Below, one piece after another: positions 63,326-64,000 of a stretch of 64,000 nucleotides of DNA; the stretch's first letter is position 1, and the number at the start of each line of letters is the position of its first letter. The DNA lies in the NCBI RefSeq assembly GCF_050314255.1, contig NZ_JBNPMZ010000011.1, positions 1-64,000 of the forward strand, written 5' to 3'. This stretch comes from Claveliimonas sp034178805 (GTDB lineage: Bacteria; Bacillota; Clostridia; Lachnospirales; Lachnospiraceae). Made by a program: the position numbers and the translations under genes. The notes beneath the pieces are model-generated. The model had not been told where the DNA came from. It ran no database searches and saw only the letters and a program-made list of their open reading frames with translations.

Positions 63326-63838
63326 CTATCCCAGAAGATTCACGCCGCCGAGAAGTACATAAGAAACGAACCACATAATTACGGTTGCCATGCAGATCCC
63401 GATGATTACCGCCGGAAATGCTTTCTTGAACTTAATGCCAAGAAGTGCTGCAATCAGAGATCCGGTCCATGCTCCCGTACCCGGAAGCGGTATTCCAACA
63501 AAGAGCACCAGCCCCCAGAATTCATATTTTTCAATCTTATCACTCTTACTCATGGCCTTTGCCTCCAGCTTATCCACAAGAGGCTTAAATATCTTCGTTC
63601 CTTTCATCCAGTTAAAAATCGGTGTGATTAAAAGCAGGATAAACGGAACGGGAATAATATTCCCGATCACACAAAGAGGGATGGCAGTGGACACCGGAAC
63701 ACCAAGGATCGGTCCCGCCACCAGAAGTGCACCTCGAAGCTCCAGAATCGGAATCATGGAAATGATAAATACAATTGCCTCTTTCCCAAAGCTTCCGCTA
63801 AGTGCATCAATTACACTCTGTACTAATGTTTCTGTCAT
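63326..63838 (-). CDS. small multidrug export family membrane protein (COG2426)
   Basis: 170 residues from MTETLVQSVIDALSG (ATG at 63838, GGAG six bases ahead; the upstream TTG is rejected). About four hydrophobic helices, with PILELRGALLVAGPILGV and VLFVGIPLPGTGAWTGSLIAALLGI typical for the Sm_multidrug_ex family. A transport role has been suggested for the family but is weakly supported. Confidence 0.85.
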   Translation of the reverse strand: MTETLVQSVIDALSGSFGKEAIVFIISMIPILELRGALLVAGPILGVPVSTAIPLCVIGNIIPVPFILLLITPIFNWMKGTKIFKPLVDKLEAKAMSKSDKIEKYEFWGLVLFVGIPLPGTGAWTGSLIAALLGIKFKKAFPAVIIGICMATVIMWFVSYVLLGGVNLLG

Positions 63839-63854
63839 AACTATCTCCAATCAT

Positions 63855-64000
63855 TTATTTTTCTGCAAAATATTTTCTAAGGAAATCAAATAATACTTCC
63901 ATTTCTTCTCTGGTTCCTATTGTCACACGGAGATACTGTTCAATTCTCTCGCTTCCCCAGAATCTTACAAATATATCGTTGGCCTTCAATGCCTCGAATA
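63855..64000 (-). CDS. hisC: histidinol-phosphate aminotransferase, C-terminal end
   Basis: 48 codons are visible before the window ends: FEALKANDIFVRFWGSERI, EQYLRVTIGTREEMEVLF and DFLRKYFAEK. This matches the HisC C-terminal domain, where the Arg of YLRVTIGT binds the substrate carboxylate. HisC uses PLP in histidine synthesis. The rest lies outside the window, and the downstream membrane protein gene begins 17 bases after the stop. Confidence 0.85.
   Translation of the reverse strand, partial: FEALKANDIFVRFWGSERIEQYLRVTIGTREEMEVLFDFLRKYFAEK

Overview
The window looks like a chromosomal segment of a Gram-positive gut anaerobe of the Lachnospiraceae (Clostridia; Blautia/Dorea/Mediterraneibacter-like). 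Reasons: moderately AT-rich DNA, AGGAGG-type ribosome binding sites, sigma-A promoters (TTGACA-17-TATAAT type), very large hybrid histidine kinases beside solute-binding lipoproteins, ABC-ABC-MATE efflux operons, a Firmicutes-type SOS box and a yjdF riboswitch. No rRNA, tRNA or CRISPR array was seen. Nearly every gene is on the minus strand; the only convincing plus-strand genes are a truncated MerR regulator (13.7 kb) and a LytTR-PAS regulator (50.5 kb).

Layout. 0-4 kb: an IS200/IS605 element cut by the window edge sits in the start of a GyrI-like gene that ends a WYL-regulator operon; then a secreted C39-like protein and a TetR regulator. 4-9.4 kb: an HD-GYP phosphodiesterase, PTS EIIA and EIICB, a histidine phosphatase and a YgjP-like metalloprotease. 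9.4-13.9 kb: a decayed accessory island with a HipA-like kinase plus a recombinase-like fusion protein, flanked by an intact and a damaged copy of the YgjP gene, a NucS-like pseudogene, and an aldo/keto reductase and MerR gene that have both lost their 5' ends. 13.9-23.8 kb: yjdF with its riboswitch, then a collinear efflux block (small probable selenoprotein, MATE, heterodimeric ABC exporter, MacB-like ABC pair, DUF6198 membrane protein). 23.9-25.6 kb: an intact IS1182-type element inserted at a terminator hairpin. 25.6-31.9 kb: SDR, SOS-controlled dinD, a sugar ABC importer and an AraC regulator.

31.9-40.5 kb: a Na+/H+ antiporter, then a three-gene sensory locus in which two hybrid kinases flank a lipoprotein fusing a solute-binding domain to a 5'-nucleotidase C-terminal-like domain. 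40.7-51.2 kb: a half-size EamA transporter, a structured intergenic repeat, and a four-gene surface cassette headed by a 2465-residue secreted repeat protein, with a divergent LytTR-PAS regulator and a 19-bp palindrome exactly filling the spacer of the cassette promoter. 51.2-58.5 kb: Cu/Zn superoxide dismutase, a KtrBA potassium-uptake system joined to a KdpD/KdpE-like pair without kdpFABC, and a GGDEF protein. 58.6-64 kb: ribosomal protein L25, xylulokinase with an L-fucose/L-arabinose-type isomerase, an AraC regulator, a small membrane export protein and the 3' end of hisC.

The most striking observation is an in-frame UGA followed by Cys in a small gene at the head of the efflux operon (23450-23788), which fits the CC/Se-motif (seleno)protein pattern. 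The giant surface cassette and the HipA/recombinase-like module with its operator are the next most interesting candidates.
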